Positions 9,861 to 18,608 of a stretch of DNA of 64,000 nucleotides are shown here, piece by piece. Position 1 is the stretch's first letter; each line of letters begins with the position of its first letter. The stretch lies in NCBI RefSeq assembly GCF_002699985.1, contig NZ_LKBT01000008.1:1-64000 (forward strand). The letters run 5' to 3'. Below the pieces are notes generated by a model that saw only the letters and a program-made list of their open reading frames with translations, searched no databases and was not told where the DNA came from. The translations under genes were made by a program, and so were the position numbers. Origin of the DNA: Pseudomonas sp. ICMP 561. Lineage in GTDB: Bacteria; Pseudomonadota; Gammaproteobacteria; Pseudomonadales; Pseudomonadaceae.

Positions 9861-11753
9861 ATGATGAAAAGTCTGGGTTTCAGCAGAAAGATTCTGCTCG
9901 CCGCCGCGTTGGTGGTCGTGGTTGCATTTACCTGTTTTATTGTTGTTAACGATTACCGACAACGTCAGACTTTGAAATCCAATGTCTTTGCTGAACTTCA
10001 ACAGTTGGGTGGCCTGACGACTCAGAATATTCAGACCTGGCTGGAGAGCCGTACCCAGCTGCTGCAATCCATGGCGCAGCGGATCGCGGCGGATGGCAAG
10101 GCCATTCCGGATCTGCAGAGCTCCATTGGTATCCCGGCTTATACCGATAATTTCCAGCTCAGTTATTTCGGTGGTACTGACGGCGTGATGTTTTCGGTGC
10201 CAGCGGGTAATCGCCCGGCAGATTATGATCCCCGTGCGCGTGGCTGGTACAAGGCGGCGCAAAACGCCCCAGGCACTGTTGTGACTGAACCGTACATTGC
10301 CGCTTCGTCTGGCAAGTTGGTCGTGACACTGGCGGCGCCGGTCAAGTACCAGAACCAGTTCATTGGCGTTGCCGGTGCTGACATTTCCCTCGAGAGCATT
10401 ACCAAGACCATCAATTCGCTGAACTTCGGTGGGCATGGTTATGCATTCATCGTCAGCGGCGACGGCAAGATTCTGATTCACCCGGACAGCAAACTCATCC
10501 TGAAGAACATCAGCGAAGCCTATCCGACCGATACGCCGAAGATTACTGCGGGCGTGACCGAGATTGCGTCCGCCGGTAAAGCGGAAATCATGTCGCTGAC
10601 CAAGGTAGAAGGCGTTTCTTCGGCTAACTGGTATGTGGCGCTGGTACTGGATCAGGATGCGGCCTACGCCATGCTCGGCGAATTCCGTACGTCAGCGATT
10701 ACTGCGATGGTCATTTCTGTGGTGATCATCATTCTGCTGCTGGGCATGTTGATCAGCGTGCTGATGCAACCGCTGCATCAAATGGGCCGCGCCATGCGTG
10801 ACATCGCGGATGGTGACGGCGACCTGACCAAGCGTCTGGCCATTACCTCACAGGATGAGTTCGGCGAATTGGCCCAGTCGTTCAACCGATTCGTTGAGCG
10901 TATCCACGGCTCCATACGCGAGGTGGCTTCTACGGCTGGCCAGTTGGGCGATGTGGCGATGCGGGTGGTGAAGGCTTCGAATTCCTCCATGACCAACTCC
11001 GACCAGCAGGCCAATCGTACCGAAAGTGTGGCGGCGGCGATCAACGAGTTGGGGGCGGCTGCCCATGAAATTGCCCAGAACGCGGCGCGTACTTCTCAGC
11101 AATCTTCCGATGCCAGCCAGTTGGCGAGTGATGGTCAGCAAGTCGTACAGCAGACAATCAGTGCGATGAACGAGCTGTCGGCGAAGATCAGCGAATCCTG
11201 CGCCAACATCGAGAACCTGAACGGCAAGACGGTCAACATCGGTCAGATTCTTGAGGTGATCACCAGTATTTCCCAGCAAACCAATCTGCTTGCACTGAAC
11301 GCGGCGATTGAGGCCGCGCGTGCCGGCGAAGCAGGGCGTGGCTTTGCGGTGGTGGCCGATGAGGTGCGCAGCCTTGCACACCGTACTCAGGATTCGGCGC
11401 AACAAGTGAAGAAGATGATCGAGGAACTGCAGATCGGCGCTCGGGAAGCGGTGGTCACCATGACCGAGAGCCAGCGCCAGAGTGAAAGCAGTGTGACTGT
11501 TGCCAATCAGGCGGGCGAGCGGTTGAGCAGCGTCACTCGCCGTATCGATGAAATCAACGACATGAACCAGTCCGTAGCCGCTGCGACTGAAGAGCAAACC
11601 GCGGTGGTGGAGTCGATCAACGTCGATATTACGCAGATCAACACGCTTAACCAGGAAGGCGTCGACAATCTGAAGCTGACGCTGGATGCTTGCTCCTATC
11701 TGGAAGAGCAGGCTGCCCGGTTGCAGCATCTGGTGGGGACTTTCAGGATCTGA
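9861..11753 (+). CDS. Methyl-accepting chemotaxis protein with dCache sensor, probably amino-acid sensing
   Basis: A 630-residue chemoreceptor. TM1 is at about residues 10-32, a periplasmic double-Cache domain at 35-275, TM2 at about 282-303, then HAMP and a signalling domain whose tip (residues about 473-505) reads [16 protein letters not shown]. The Cache module has Y122, R127, W129, Y130, Y145 and D174 with the same spacing as the amino-acid-binding dCache residues of P. aeruginosa PctA. The aspartate two residues after Y145 is replaced by Ala. ATG 9861 is chosen over the upstream ATG 9846 because GGAAG lies 8 bp before it. Ligand identity is inferred. Confidence 0.88.
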   Translation: MMKSLGFSRKILLAAALVVVVAFTCFIVVNDYRQRQTLKSNVFAELQQLGGLTTQNIQTWLESRTQLLQSMAQRIAADGKAIPDLQSSIGIPAYTDNFQLSYFGGTDGVMFSVPAGNRPADYDPRARGWYKAAQNAPGTVVTEPYIAASSGKLVVTLAAPVKYQNQFIGVAGADISLESITKTINSLNFGGHGYAFIVSGDGKILIHPDSKLILKNISEAYPTDTPKITAGVTEIASAGKAEIMSLTKVEGVSSANWYVALVLDQDAAYAMLGEFRTSAITAMVISVVIIILLLGMLISVLMQPLHQMGRAMRDIADGDGDLTKRLAITSQDEFGELAQSFNRFVERIHGSIREVASTAGQLGDVAMRVVKASNSSMTNSDQQANRTESVAAAINELGAAAHEIAQNAARTSQQSSDASQLASDGQQVVQQTISAMNELSAKISESCANIENLNGKTVNIGQILEVITSISQQTNLLALNAAIEAARAGEAGRGFAVVADEVRSLAHRTQDSAQQVKKMIEELQIGAREAVVTMTESQRQSESSVTVANQAGERLSSVTRRIDEINDMNQSVAAATEEQTAVVESINVDITQINTLNQEGVDNLKLTLDACSYLEEQAARLQHLVGTFRI

Positions 11754-11787
11754 TGTGAAGAGTAAGGCTTGAAACCGGGTCGCCCTT

Positions 11788-11884
11788 ATCGCGGGCAAGC
11801 ACCGCTCCCACAGTTTGAAATGCAATGCCATGTGGGAGATTCTATGTTGGCCTGCAAACCTGTGGAGCGAGGCTTGCCCGCGAT
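11788..11884. repeat. REPIN, GCTTGCCCGCGAT class
   Basis: ATCGCGGGCAAGCACCGCTC at the left and GTGGAGCGAGGCTTGCCCGC at the right form inverted arms. An inner segment (tttgaaatgc-atgccatgtgggag) is shared with the REPIN at 12045. A half-palindrome of another class (atcgcgagcaagctcactcctac) lies at 11926-11948. Confidence 0.75.
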
Positions 11885-12044
11885 GCAGACGACTCGGTTT
11901 TTCAGCTACACCGTGTCATCGTTCATCGCGAGCAAGCTCACTCCTACAGATGAGTACCAATATTGTGAGCGGTGCCTTGGCCGAGCCGCATCCGGACAGG
12001 ACGATAAACGATAATGTAGTGTGTCTTCCAGCCTGGTCTCATGT

Positions 12045-12112
12045 ATCGCGGGCAAGCACCGCTCCCACAGTTTGAAATGCGATGCCATGTGGGAGCGGTG
12101 CTTGCCCGCGAT
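12045..12112. repeat. REPIN, GCTTGCCCGCGAT class
   Basis: A near-perfect inverted pair, ATCGCGGGCAAGCACCGCTC and GAGCGGTGCTTGCCCGCGAT, with a short spacer. It lies 15 bp beyond the stop of the HDOD gene and could act as its 3' hairpin. Confidence 0.85.
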
Positions 12113-12126
12113 AACGGCGACTCGGT

Positions 12127-12951
12127 CTAACTCAACAACTCTGCAAACGCCTTGTCCGCCTCCAGTACGGCGGGCAGTCCGGCAAACAATGCATCCAGAT
12201 TGACCCCTTCAGTCAGCGGTCCGACCACCGCCTGTTGCGCTTCTGGCGTAGCACCGCCGTGGGCTTCGAGCGCATCGGAAACCAGCATCGCCTGAGCCAC
12301 GATACGCGGCAGGGGAGCATTGCCTGGCGCTTGTAACGGTTTTGCCTGATACGCAATGGCTTGCTGGATCACCTCCGGCAGATGCCAGCGACGGGCCAGT
12401 TCCTCACCTACCTCGGGATAGCCAAAACCTAACTGGACCGTTTCATTGGCCGCGCGGCCCGGCGTGCCCGTTTTGCTCGCAGCGTTGATACGCTCGGCGA
12501 CTTCCGGCGCGCCGGTCTGGATCAACAACTCGCCGATGTCATGCATCACGCCGCAGGTAAACGCAATCTCCGGGTCCACGCCGCTCTGTTTCGCCAGCAT
12601 CCGGCAGATCCCGGCCACCTGAAAACTCTTCAGCCAGAAACCTTTCAGATCAAAACTCGGTCCGGCTTTGAACGCGCCCGTTACCGCCGAAGCGAGCACC
12701 AGCGTGCGCAGCGTGTTGAAACCCAGACGCATGGCTGCGTCTTCGATACTGGACGACTCCCGGGAGCCACGAAATCGGGCCGAGTTGGCCAGGCGGAGAA
12801 TCTTCGCCGAAATCACCGGATCCTTTTCGATATTGCGAGCAATGCTTTCCAGGCTGGAAGAAGGGCTGTCAAATTGCAGGATCAGATCCTGAGCGACTTT
12901 TGGAATGCTGGGGAGGCTATGCAGATTGGCGAACAGCGTTTCAATACTCAT
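12127..12951 (-). CDS. HDOD domain protein
   Basis: A 274-residue protein that is essentially one HDOD domain (residues about 8-210). HDOD is a catalytically silent relative of HD phosphohydrolases, found in signalling proteins of many proteobacteria. Recognisable parts are L-P-S-I-P-K-V-A near residue 12, E-K-D-P-V-I-S-A-K-I-L-R-L-A-N-S near 40, and H-D-I-G near 128, where metal-binding HD enzymes would have H-D. The start at 12951 has AAAGGTGAG 6 bp upstream; longer frames exist but lack this. It is transcribed alone; no partner is evident. Confidence 0.85.
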   Translation of the reverse strand: MSIETLFANLHSLPSIPKVAQDLILQFDSPSSSLESIARNIEKDPVISAKILRLANSARFRGSRESSSIEDAAMRLGFNTLRTLVLASAVTGAFKAGPSFDLKGFWLKSFQVAGICRMLAKQSGVDPEIAFTCGVMHDIGELLIQTGAPEVAERINAASKTGTPGRAANETVQLGFGYPEVGEELARRWHLPEVIQQAIAYQAKPLQAPGNAPLPRIVAQAMLVSDALEAHGGATPEAQQAVVGPLTEGVNLDALFAGLPAVLEADKAFAELLS

Positions 12952-13113
12952 GGAAGACTCACCTTTTTTCGTCCTGAAACAGAACGATAGGTGATTCTGG
13001 CGAGCTTGCATGGTCAACGATCGTTAAATGCGTGAAACAGTAGGCAAATCCAACAGCTACGCTGGTCAACTTAGGGGAGCTGCCATCTTTGACGAGCAGC
13101 AAACACGGACCCT

Positions 13114-13200
13114 GTAGGAGTGAGCTTGCTCGCGATAGCGTCAGGCCTGACGGTAATTTCTTGAAAGGTCTACCGTTATCGCGAGCAAGCTCACTCCTAC
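13114..13200. repeat. REPIN, GTAGGAGTGAGCTTGCTCGCGAT class
   Basis: Perfect arms GTAGGAGTGAGCTTGCTCGC and its reverse complement enclose a spacer of about 40 bp. It fills the middle of the 335-bp gap between the HDOD and hydroxyacid dehydrogenase genes; nothing else is seen there. Confidence 0.9.
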
Positions 13201-13286
13201 AGATCCTGTGTTTGCTTCACGACAACGCGGCATTTAGACGGGGCGTTACCTCCCACCAAACGAGTGTTCCAATCCGTCCGGGGTGA

Positions 13287-14240
13287 TTAACCCAATACTG
13301 GCGTAACCAACTCACCCTCATCGATATAACGACTCAGATTGGCGAACACCAGATCCGCCATGGCCTTGCGGGTTTCATAGGTGCCGCTGCCGATGTGCGG
13401 GGTCAGTACAACCTGGTCCAGGCTCAACAGCTCGGCGGGTACGTTCGGTTCATCTTCGAATACATCCAGCCCGGCACCGGCGATCTCACCCGCCTGTAGC
13501 GAGGCGACCAGGGCTTTTTCGTCGACGACCGTGCCGCGTGCCACGTTGATCAGGAAAGAATCCGGACCCAGTGCCTTGAGCACCGATGCGCTGATCAGCT
13601 TCTCGGTATCGGCACCGCCCGGCACGATCACCACCAGGTAATCGCTGACCCTGGCCAGTTCGTGGAGGTCAGCGTAATGGGTGTAGGACACATCGGAATA
13701 CGCCTCACCGCGACGGAAATAGGCGATTTCCATGTCGAACGCCGCAGCACGAGTGGCGATGGTTTTACCGATCTTGCCCAGCCCGACGATGCCGCAGGTT
13801 TTGCCTGCCAGATCGCGGCCCAGAGGGAATTTGCCGTTTGGCCATTTACCCGCACGCACAAAACGCTCGGCTTCACTGATCTTGCGGCTCACGCAGAGCA
13901 TCAGTGCGAGGGCAGTTTCCGCGACGGCTTTGTTCAAGACATCCGGGGTGTTGCTGAATTTGATGCCGCGCCCTGACAAATAGTCGGTGTCGATGGCGTC
14001 GTAACCCACGCCGAAGCTGGTGACGACTTCAAGATTGGGCAGACGATCCAGCACCTGATTGTCGGTGCCGTACACGGCGCTGGTGACGATGGCGCGAATC
14101 TTCTCGCCGTGGGTGGAGAGCCAAGCTTCCAGGTCTGCAATCTCCCAGCGATTGTGCACGGTAAAGTCCCGGGCCAGCGCTTCAGTGAGAGAGGCGTGCA
14201 TCTGGCCCCAGACCAGTACTTCGGCTTTGCTTTGAGTCAT
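13287..14240 (-). CDS. D-isomer-specific 2-hydroxyacid dehydrogenase (glyoxylate/hydroxypyruvate reductase-like)
   Basis: A 317-residue NAD(P)-dependent enzyme. The Rossmann motif G-L-G-K-I-G (about residues 152-157) lies in the cofactor domain. The catalytic triad of the family is present: Arg in V-A-R-G-T-V-V-D (near 234), Glu in F-E-D-E-P (near 263) and His in L-T-P-H-I-G-S-G (near 282). The T-P-H-I-G-S pattern fits the hydroxypyruvate/glyoxylate reductase group better than lactate dehydrogenase. The exact substrate cannot be told. It is followed upstream, in the same direction, by an MFS transporter gene that might carry a related acid. Confidence 0.85.
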   Translation of the reverse strand: MTQSKAEVLVWGQMHASLTEALARDFTVHNRWEIADLEAWLSTHGEKIRAIVTSAVYGTDNQVLDRLPNLEVVTSFGVGYDAIDTDYLSGRGIKFSNTPDVLNKAVAETALALMLCVSRKISEAERFVRAGKWPNGKFPLGRDLAGKTCGIVGLGKIGKTIATRAAAFDMEIAYFRRGEAYSDVSYTHYADLHELARVSDYLVVIVPGGADTEKLISASVLKALGPDSFLINVARGTVVDEKALVASLQAGEIAGAGLDVFEDEPNVPAELLSLDQVVLTPHIGSGTYETRKAMADLVFANLSRYIDEGELVTPVLG

Positions 14241-14393
14241 AGTGGATCGCTCGTCATTTTATTGTTGGGAAAACATGAAGGCATGCTTAGCGTCATATGT
14301 CATCGTACAACTAGGCTTGATCATATACGCATGGTGCCGTCATTCAAGCCCGAATGTTCGATTCCCAGCCTGGCGATGTGTTCAGAAAACCTT

Positions 14394-15668
14394 CTAGCCA
14401 GCGACCTGCCGACCTTTCGGTCCCGTTTCCAGAATCAATAACGCTAGCACGATTGCGAGCACGATGCCCCCCAGCAACCACGCGCCGGCAGCCTGGAATA
14501 TGGGCAGGGTCAAGGCACCGCCCATTGCCATGCGCGCCAACAAGTAACCGAATACCGGTGTAAGCAGGGCGCTGAAGGTAAAGACCAGAAAGTTGATGGC
14601 GCCGGTGGCACTGCCCTTGACGTTGTCGGCGTTGACTTCCTTGATGATCGAGTAGGGGATCATCGCTGCACCGGAACCGATACCTAACAACAGCCCGAAC
14701 AGATACGGCGGGGCAATACCAGCTGGCAGATACAGAATCGCCGCGCTGGCGATCAACATCAGCGACGCGCCACCGATCAGTACTGGCTTGCGTCTGCCGA
14801 TGCGGTCGGAAATATAACCGAGCAACGGGCAACCAATCACCCAGCCCAGCGGGATCATGCTGCTGCGGTTGACTGCCTCGCTGTACGTGACCGCCAGACC
14901 GTCACGCAGGAATGGAACGCCCCAGATCATGTCGCCGATAGTCGTCGGCAGAAACAACAGGCCCGCCGTGAAACCGCATAACCATGACTGTGGATTACTC
15001 AGAACCTGCTTGTAGGGCGTCAATACTGAACCCAGTGAGTTGCTGCTCCCGGCGGGGCGTGGATCGTGACCTTTGGGCGTCATTAACAGCACCAGAATGG
15101 CAATCACGAACAGGCAACCGGCAGCGATGAACCAGAATTGTTGCCACGGGATAGTCCCGTGAATGATCGGGCCCACGGCAAATTGCCCGGCGAAGCCGCC
15201 CATCATGCCGAAGCATTGAGTGAAACCGACGGCAGTGGCCAGATACCGCGGCGGGAAGCCATGCGTTGCCAGATACACTGCGCCAATGAAGGCACTGGCC
15301 GATCCCGCGCCCTGCAGCAGGCGACCGATTTGCGCGACGTGCAACTCACCCAGGCCGAATAAGGCTGCGCCCGCTGCAACCATGAGAATGCCCGCCGGTA
15401 TCACGTACTTGGCACCCAGTCTGTCCAGTGCCGCGCCCGCAATGATCGAGAAAATCGAGTAGGTGTAGTAATACAGACCGACCAGCGCGCTGACGGCCAC
15501 CACATCGCGGCCAAACGCTTCGGTCAACTCCGGCATCATCACGCCGGGTGCCGAGCGCAGGGCGTATTGCACAAAGTAGAAGAGGGCGCAGAACAGCCAG
15601 GCGACCACGAACCCCATGTGCAGTGGTTCGGAGCGGACGGACAACGGCGCGGACGAAGCAGGAGGCAT
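14394..15668 (-). CDS. MFS transporter
   Basis: A 424-residue inner-membrane protein with about 12 hydrophobic segments. The first helix follows a 15-residue hydrophilic N-terminus. The loop 2-3 motif reads G-A-A-L-D-R-L-G-A-K, and the matching loop 8-9 motif reads G-Y-I-S-D-R-I-G-R-R-K. It belongs to the major facilitator superfamily, but the substrate is not evident. It lies 153 bp upstream of the 2-hydroxyacid dehydrogenase on the same strand, which suggests, without proof, an organic acid. Confidence 0.82.
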   Translation of the reverse strand: MPPASSAPLSVRSEPLHMGFVVAWLFCALFYFVQYALRSAPGVMMPELTEAFGRDVVAVSALVGLYYYTYSIFSIIAGAALDRLGAKYVIPAGILMVAAGAALFGLGELHVAQIGRLLQGAGSASAFIGAVYLATHGFPPRYLATAVGFTQCFGMMGGFAGQFAVGPIIHGTIPWQQFWFIAAGCLFVIAILVLLMTPKGHDPRPAGSSNSLGSVLTPYKQVLSNPQSWLCGFTAGLLFLPTTIGDMIWGVPFLRDGLAVTYSEAVNRSSMIPLGWVIGCPLLGYISDRIGRRKPVLIGGASLMLIASAAILYLPAGIAPPYLFGLLLGIGSGAAMIPYSIIKEVNADNVKGSATGAINFLVFTFSALLTPVFGYLLARMAMGGALTLPIFQAAGAWLLGGIVLAIVLALLILETGPKGRQVAG

Positions 15669-15798
15669 GAGGATGGCCTTGTTGGAGGGGCGATGGACCT
15701 CAGCCTAGTCGCTTTCCGGGATCCGAAAGCTGCGCCGGATCAATGGATGGGCATTGAAGCAGCTCATACCATGCAATTCGCAGCAAACTTCGTCCCCT

Positions 15799-15900
15799 GT
15801 AGGAGTGACCGGGGTGGCGATCCACATTGCTCGCGATGGCGTCATGCCTGACGGTAATTTATCGACGGAAAAATCGAATCGCGAGCAAGCTCACTCTCAC
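15799..15900. repeat. REPIN with a 20-bp replacement in one arm
   Basis: The right arm is the standard ATCGCGAGCAAGCTCACT form. The left arm reads GTAGGAGTGA, then ccggggtggcgatccacatt, then GCTCGCGAT, so the usual GCTT is replaced by 20 bp. The same variant arm occurs at 18442. Confidence 0.8.
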
Positions 15901-15939
15901 CAGACAAAATGCAAATTAATGGATTGAAATGCATTTTCT

Positions 15940-16009
15940 GTAGGAGCTGCCGAAGGCTGCGAAGCATTTGTCCTGATACACCGCGATCGCAGCCTTCGGC
16001 AGCTCCTAC
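15940..16009. repeat. REPIN, GTAGGAGCTGCCGAAGGCTGCGA class
   Basis: Perfect arms GTAGGAGCTGCCGAAGGCTG and its reverse complement around a spacer of about 25 bp. The same class appears at 55390 and 62619, with a single arm at 54067. Confidence 0.9.
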
Positions 16010-16045
16010 AGATCCAGTGTTTACTCTAGACAAAAAAGTAATGAC

Positions 16046-16072
16046 CAAAAAAAGGCGCTCGCGAGAGCGCCT
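16046..16072 (-). terminator. Rho-independent terminator of the OprD-like gene
   Basis: On the minus strand AGGCGCTC-tcgc-GAGCGCCT is followed by a run of seven T. It lies 63 bp after the porin stop codon. Confidence 0.8.
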
Positions 16073-16135
16073 GAAACACCTTGGTTGCAGAGCGGGAGCT
16101 TCCAGGGCGGTGTTGCTAAAACCTCATGCCGCTCT

Positions 16136-17461
16136 TCACAAAACGCTCAGCGGATACTCGACAATCACCCGGACCTCATCAAGGTCTGACTCAAATGCAG
16201 TCGCTCGTGTGGTGGCCTGTCTCACGCGCAGTGACAGGTCCTTCAGATTGCCAGTCTGCACGATGTATTTCGCTTCGATATCCCGCTCCCAGCGCTTCTG
16301 ATCGGTGAGTGGATTGCCATCCGAATCCCGGCGCATGTAAGTGCTGTTCGCATTGGAATAGTCTGCATCGGTGCCTTTGCCGTAGCGCGTCATGAACGAT
16401 AGGCCGGGTACCCCGAACGTGGTCATGTCCAGGTTGTAAGTGACCATCCACGAGCGCTCTTTCGGTGAGTTGAAGTCGCTGTACTGGATAGAGTTCGCCA
16501 GGTAAATCGAGTCAGATTGTCTGAGGTAATCGAAGTCGTCGTCGCCTTCATTTCGCTGGTGAGAGAGGGCCAGGGTATGAGCGCCGTATTGCAGGCCGAT
16601 CTTCGCACTCCAGATGTCGTTGTCGAATTCACCGAGGAGCTTTTTGCCTTCGTCGGTGGCGTTGTAATAATTCAGGCTACCGGTCAGTGCCAGATTATCC
16701 GAGAGCGGCAATGTGTAAGACGTGGAGGCGTAAGTCTGGTCCCACGCGTCTTTCAGCCTGCTGGTATACAGGCTCAGGCTCAGACTGTCGGTGGCAGCGT
16801 AATCGCCTCCAAAATAGGCGACCCACGGAGCGTTGACCGAACCTGCATAAAACGTGGCGAAGTTATCGCGCATGCTGCTGGAGGCTGGCTGGCTCATTGA
16901 GTGAAGGCGGCCACCCTGAAGGGTTAAACCGCTGATACTGGTGTTGGTCGCTGTTACACCGCGGAAACTTTCAGGCAGCAGTCGCGAGTCGCCAAAAGAA
17001 ACCACAGGCGTAGATGGAAAGACATCCCCGACCTTTACAACCGTATCGAATACCCTGGCTTTCAGCGCGCCACCGACCTTGCTGTATTCGTCTTCGGCCT
17101 CGCCATCACCATCAACCGGCAGCACATCGAACGAACTGCGTCCGCCGTTTCGACCATCACCGGTGTCGAGTTTGATGCCGAGCATTGCGAACGCATCGAC
17201 ACCAATACCAAACGTACCCTGAGTGAAACCGGATTCGAATTTGCCGATAACGCCTTGTGCCCATGCTTCGGAATAGCCATTCCCGGTAGGGCTTGACTCG
17301 CCTTTGCGATGGTCACGGTTCATGTAAAAACTTCGATTGAGCACGGTCAACGTACTGCCTTCGATAAACCCTTCCTTTTGCTCTTCTGCAAAAGCGGCAA
17401 GCGGTGTGACGCTCGCAAGGGTCGATAAAACGGCCAAAGTCATTTTGTTGAGGTGAGTCAT
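16136..17461 (-). CDS. OprD-family outer-membrane porin
   Basis: A 441-residue outer-membrane protein. A signal peptide covers about residues 1-25 (cleavage after A-F-A). It then starts as OprD-family porins do, with G-F-I-E-G-S-T-L-T-V-L-N-R-S-F-Y. Many alternating strands follow, and the last residues, R-V-I-V-E-Y-P-L-S-V-L, form the final beta strand. OprD-family proteins are 18-stranded channels for basic amino acids (OccD) or aromatic/carboxylic acids (OccK); the subgroup cannot be decided here. The start at 17461 has GGAGCGACT just upstream. A terminator follows at 16046-16072. Confidence 0.88.
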   Translation of the reverse strand: MTHLNKMTLAVLSTLASVTPLAAFAEEQKEGFIEGSTLTVLNRSFYMNRDHRKGESSPTGNGYSEAWAQGVIGKFESGFTQGTFGIGVDAFAMLGIKLDTGDGRNGGRSSFDVLPVDGDGEAEDEYSKVGGALKARVFDTVVKVGDVFPSTPVVSFGDSRLLPESFRGVTATNTSISGLTLQGGRLHSMSQPASSSMRDNFATFYAGSVNAPWVAYFGGDYAATDSLSLSLYTSRLKDAWDQTYASTSYTLPLSDNLALTGSLNYYNATDEGKKLLGEFDNDIWSAKIGLQYGAHTLALSHQRNEGDDDFDYLRQSDSIYLANSIQYSDFNSPKERSWMVTYNLDMTTFGVPGLSFMTRYGKGTDADYSNANSTYMRRDSDGNPLTDQKRWERDIEAKYIVQTGNLKDLSLRVRQATTRATAFESDLDEVRVIVEYPLSVL

Positions 17462-17726
17462 AGTCGCTCCGTTCAAATCGGCAGATTTCTTATGTGTCGA
17501 CCTGGCTTTTTTATAAATTCGAGCGCTGCCAGTGGGGCACAATCTTGACGAGTTGAAGATGACGACGAGATGGTTGAAAGATTACAAATGTGCAATCAAG
17601 CGTTTATGTTTTGGAGACTGAAAGTTGCCGGTCACTGCTGATGACTTATTTGCGGGAGATCGCTGCGTCCGCTTGATGCATCAGCCTTCGACCCAATTTA
17701 GCGAGGCCGGAAGGCTGATATCGCAT

Positions 17727-18146
17727 TCAGCCGGGGGCGTTGGTCGGTGGCTCGCGGTCAGCGGGATGATTGACGCCGTCACTGGTCTTGATCTGGCCAA
17801 GGTCGTAAGGGTTCACGCCTTCCAGACAGCCCAGATTGAAGCCGTACTGATCCGGTGAGGAGCGCCGCTGGTGATGGGTGTAAATCCCGCAATTGCCGCA
17901 GAAATAATGCTTCGCTGTGCGGGTATTGAATTGATAGAGCTTGAGCTGGGTCTGGCCCTGAATGACTTTGACGCCGTCCAGCGCGACCGACGCAACGATG
18001 GCACCTTTGCGGCGACACATCGAACAATCGCAGCGCCGAGGGTCGACAATGCCGTCGGGTAAATCCAGCTCCAGCACCACCGCGCCGCAATGGCACGATG
18101 CGCGGTGTTTGGGTTTTATTTCAGTGGGGCCGACTTTCTTGATCAC
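17727..18146 (-). CDS. GFA-family zinc protein (glutathione-dependent formaldehyde-activating enzyme-like)
   Basis: A 139-residue protein of the GFA/CENP-V fold. Its zinc-binding cysteines are visible as C-H-C-G-A-V (about 18-23), C-D-C-S-M-C (about 39-44) and C-G-N-C (about 83-86). The family was named for an enzyme that condenses glutathione with formaldehyde, but most members are uncharacterised and that activity should not be assumed. It is transcribed alone. The C-terminus ends in a loose, proline-rich tail. Confidence 0.85.
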   Translation of the reverse strand: MIKKVGPTEIKPKHRASCHCGAVVLELDLPDGIVDPRRCDCSMCRRKGAIVASVALDGVKVIQGQTQLKLYQFNTRTAKHYFCGNCGIYTHHQRRSSPDQYGFNLGCLEGVNPYDLGQIKTSDGVNHPADREPPTNAPG

Positions 18147-18314
18147 GGGCTGTTCCTCCTGAGGTAATTCAACAGGGTAGCCGTTTAGAGTTAACGGTGC
18201 ACATGTTGGCCAGCAGACACAACTTCCGCGAACTCATTACCAAGAGGCCGGTATACCGCCGGACTTGTGGAAGATTCTATGTTTGCCCGCAAGGTGAATT
18301 GCGACGCAGAACCT

Positions 18315-18401
18315 GTGGGAGCCGAGCTTGCTCGCGATAAGGGCGCCGCAAATATCAGGCAGATTGCGTCCAGCCTCATCGCGAGCAAGCTCCGCTCCTA
18401 T
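18315..18401. repeat. REPIN, GTGGGAGCCGAGCTTGCTCGCGAT variant
   Basis: Inverted arms GTGGGAGCCGAGCTTGCTCG and ATCGCGAGCAAGCTCCGCTC, around a spacer of about 35 bp. It is the first of two REPINs in the 462-bp gap between the GFA and arginase-family genes. Confidence 0.8.
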
Positions 18402-18441
18402 CAAACAAAATATAACTATCTGATTTGGAATGCTTTTTACT

Positions 18442-18544
18442 GTAGGAGTGACCGGGGTGGCGATCCACATTGCTCGCGATAGCTCCAGCACAGGCAATAT
18501 ATTCATCGACCAACAGATCGAATCGCGAGCAAGCTCACTCCTAC
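18442..18544. repeat. REPIN with the same 20-bp replacement as the copy at 15799
   Basis: The left arm is GTAGGAGTGA + ccggggtggcgatccacatt + GCTCGCGAT; the right arm is the standard ATCGCGAGCAAGCTCACTCC. The spacers of the two variant copies differ, so this is not a simple local duplication of the whole unit. Confidence 0.8.
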
Positions 18545-18608
18545 AGGTCCCGTGTTTGCTGCGCGACAGCGTGGTGTCAGGGACACCGGGGCATCTCCCA
18601 CATGAAAG

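Noticed and set aside
13114..18544. Closely spaced repeats resembling a CRISPR array
   Set aside because: The repeats are inverted REP arms of several families, irregularly spaced and without uniform spacers.
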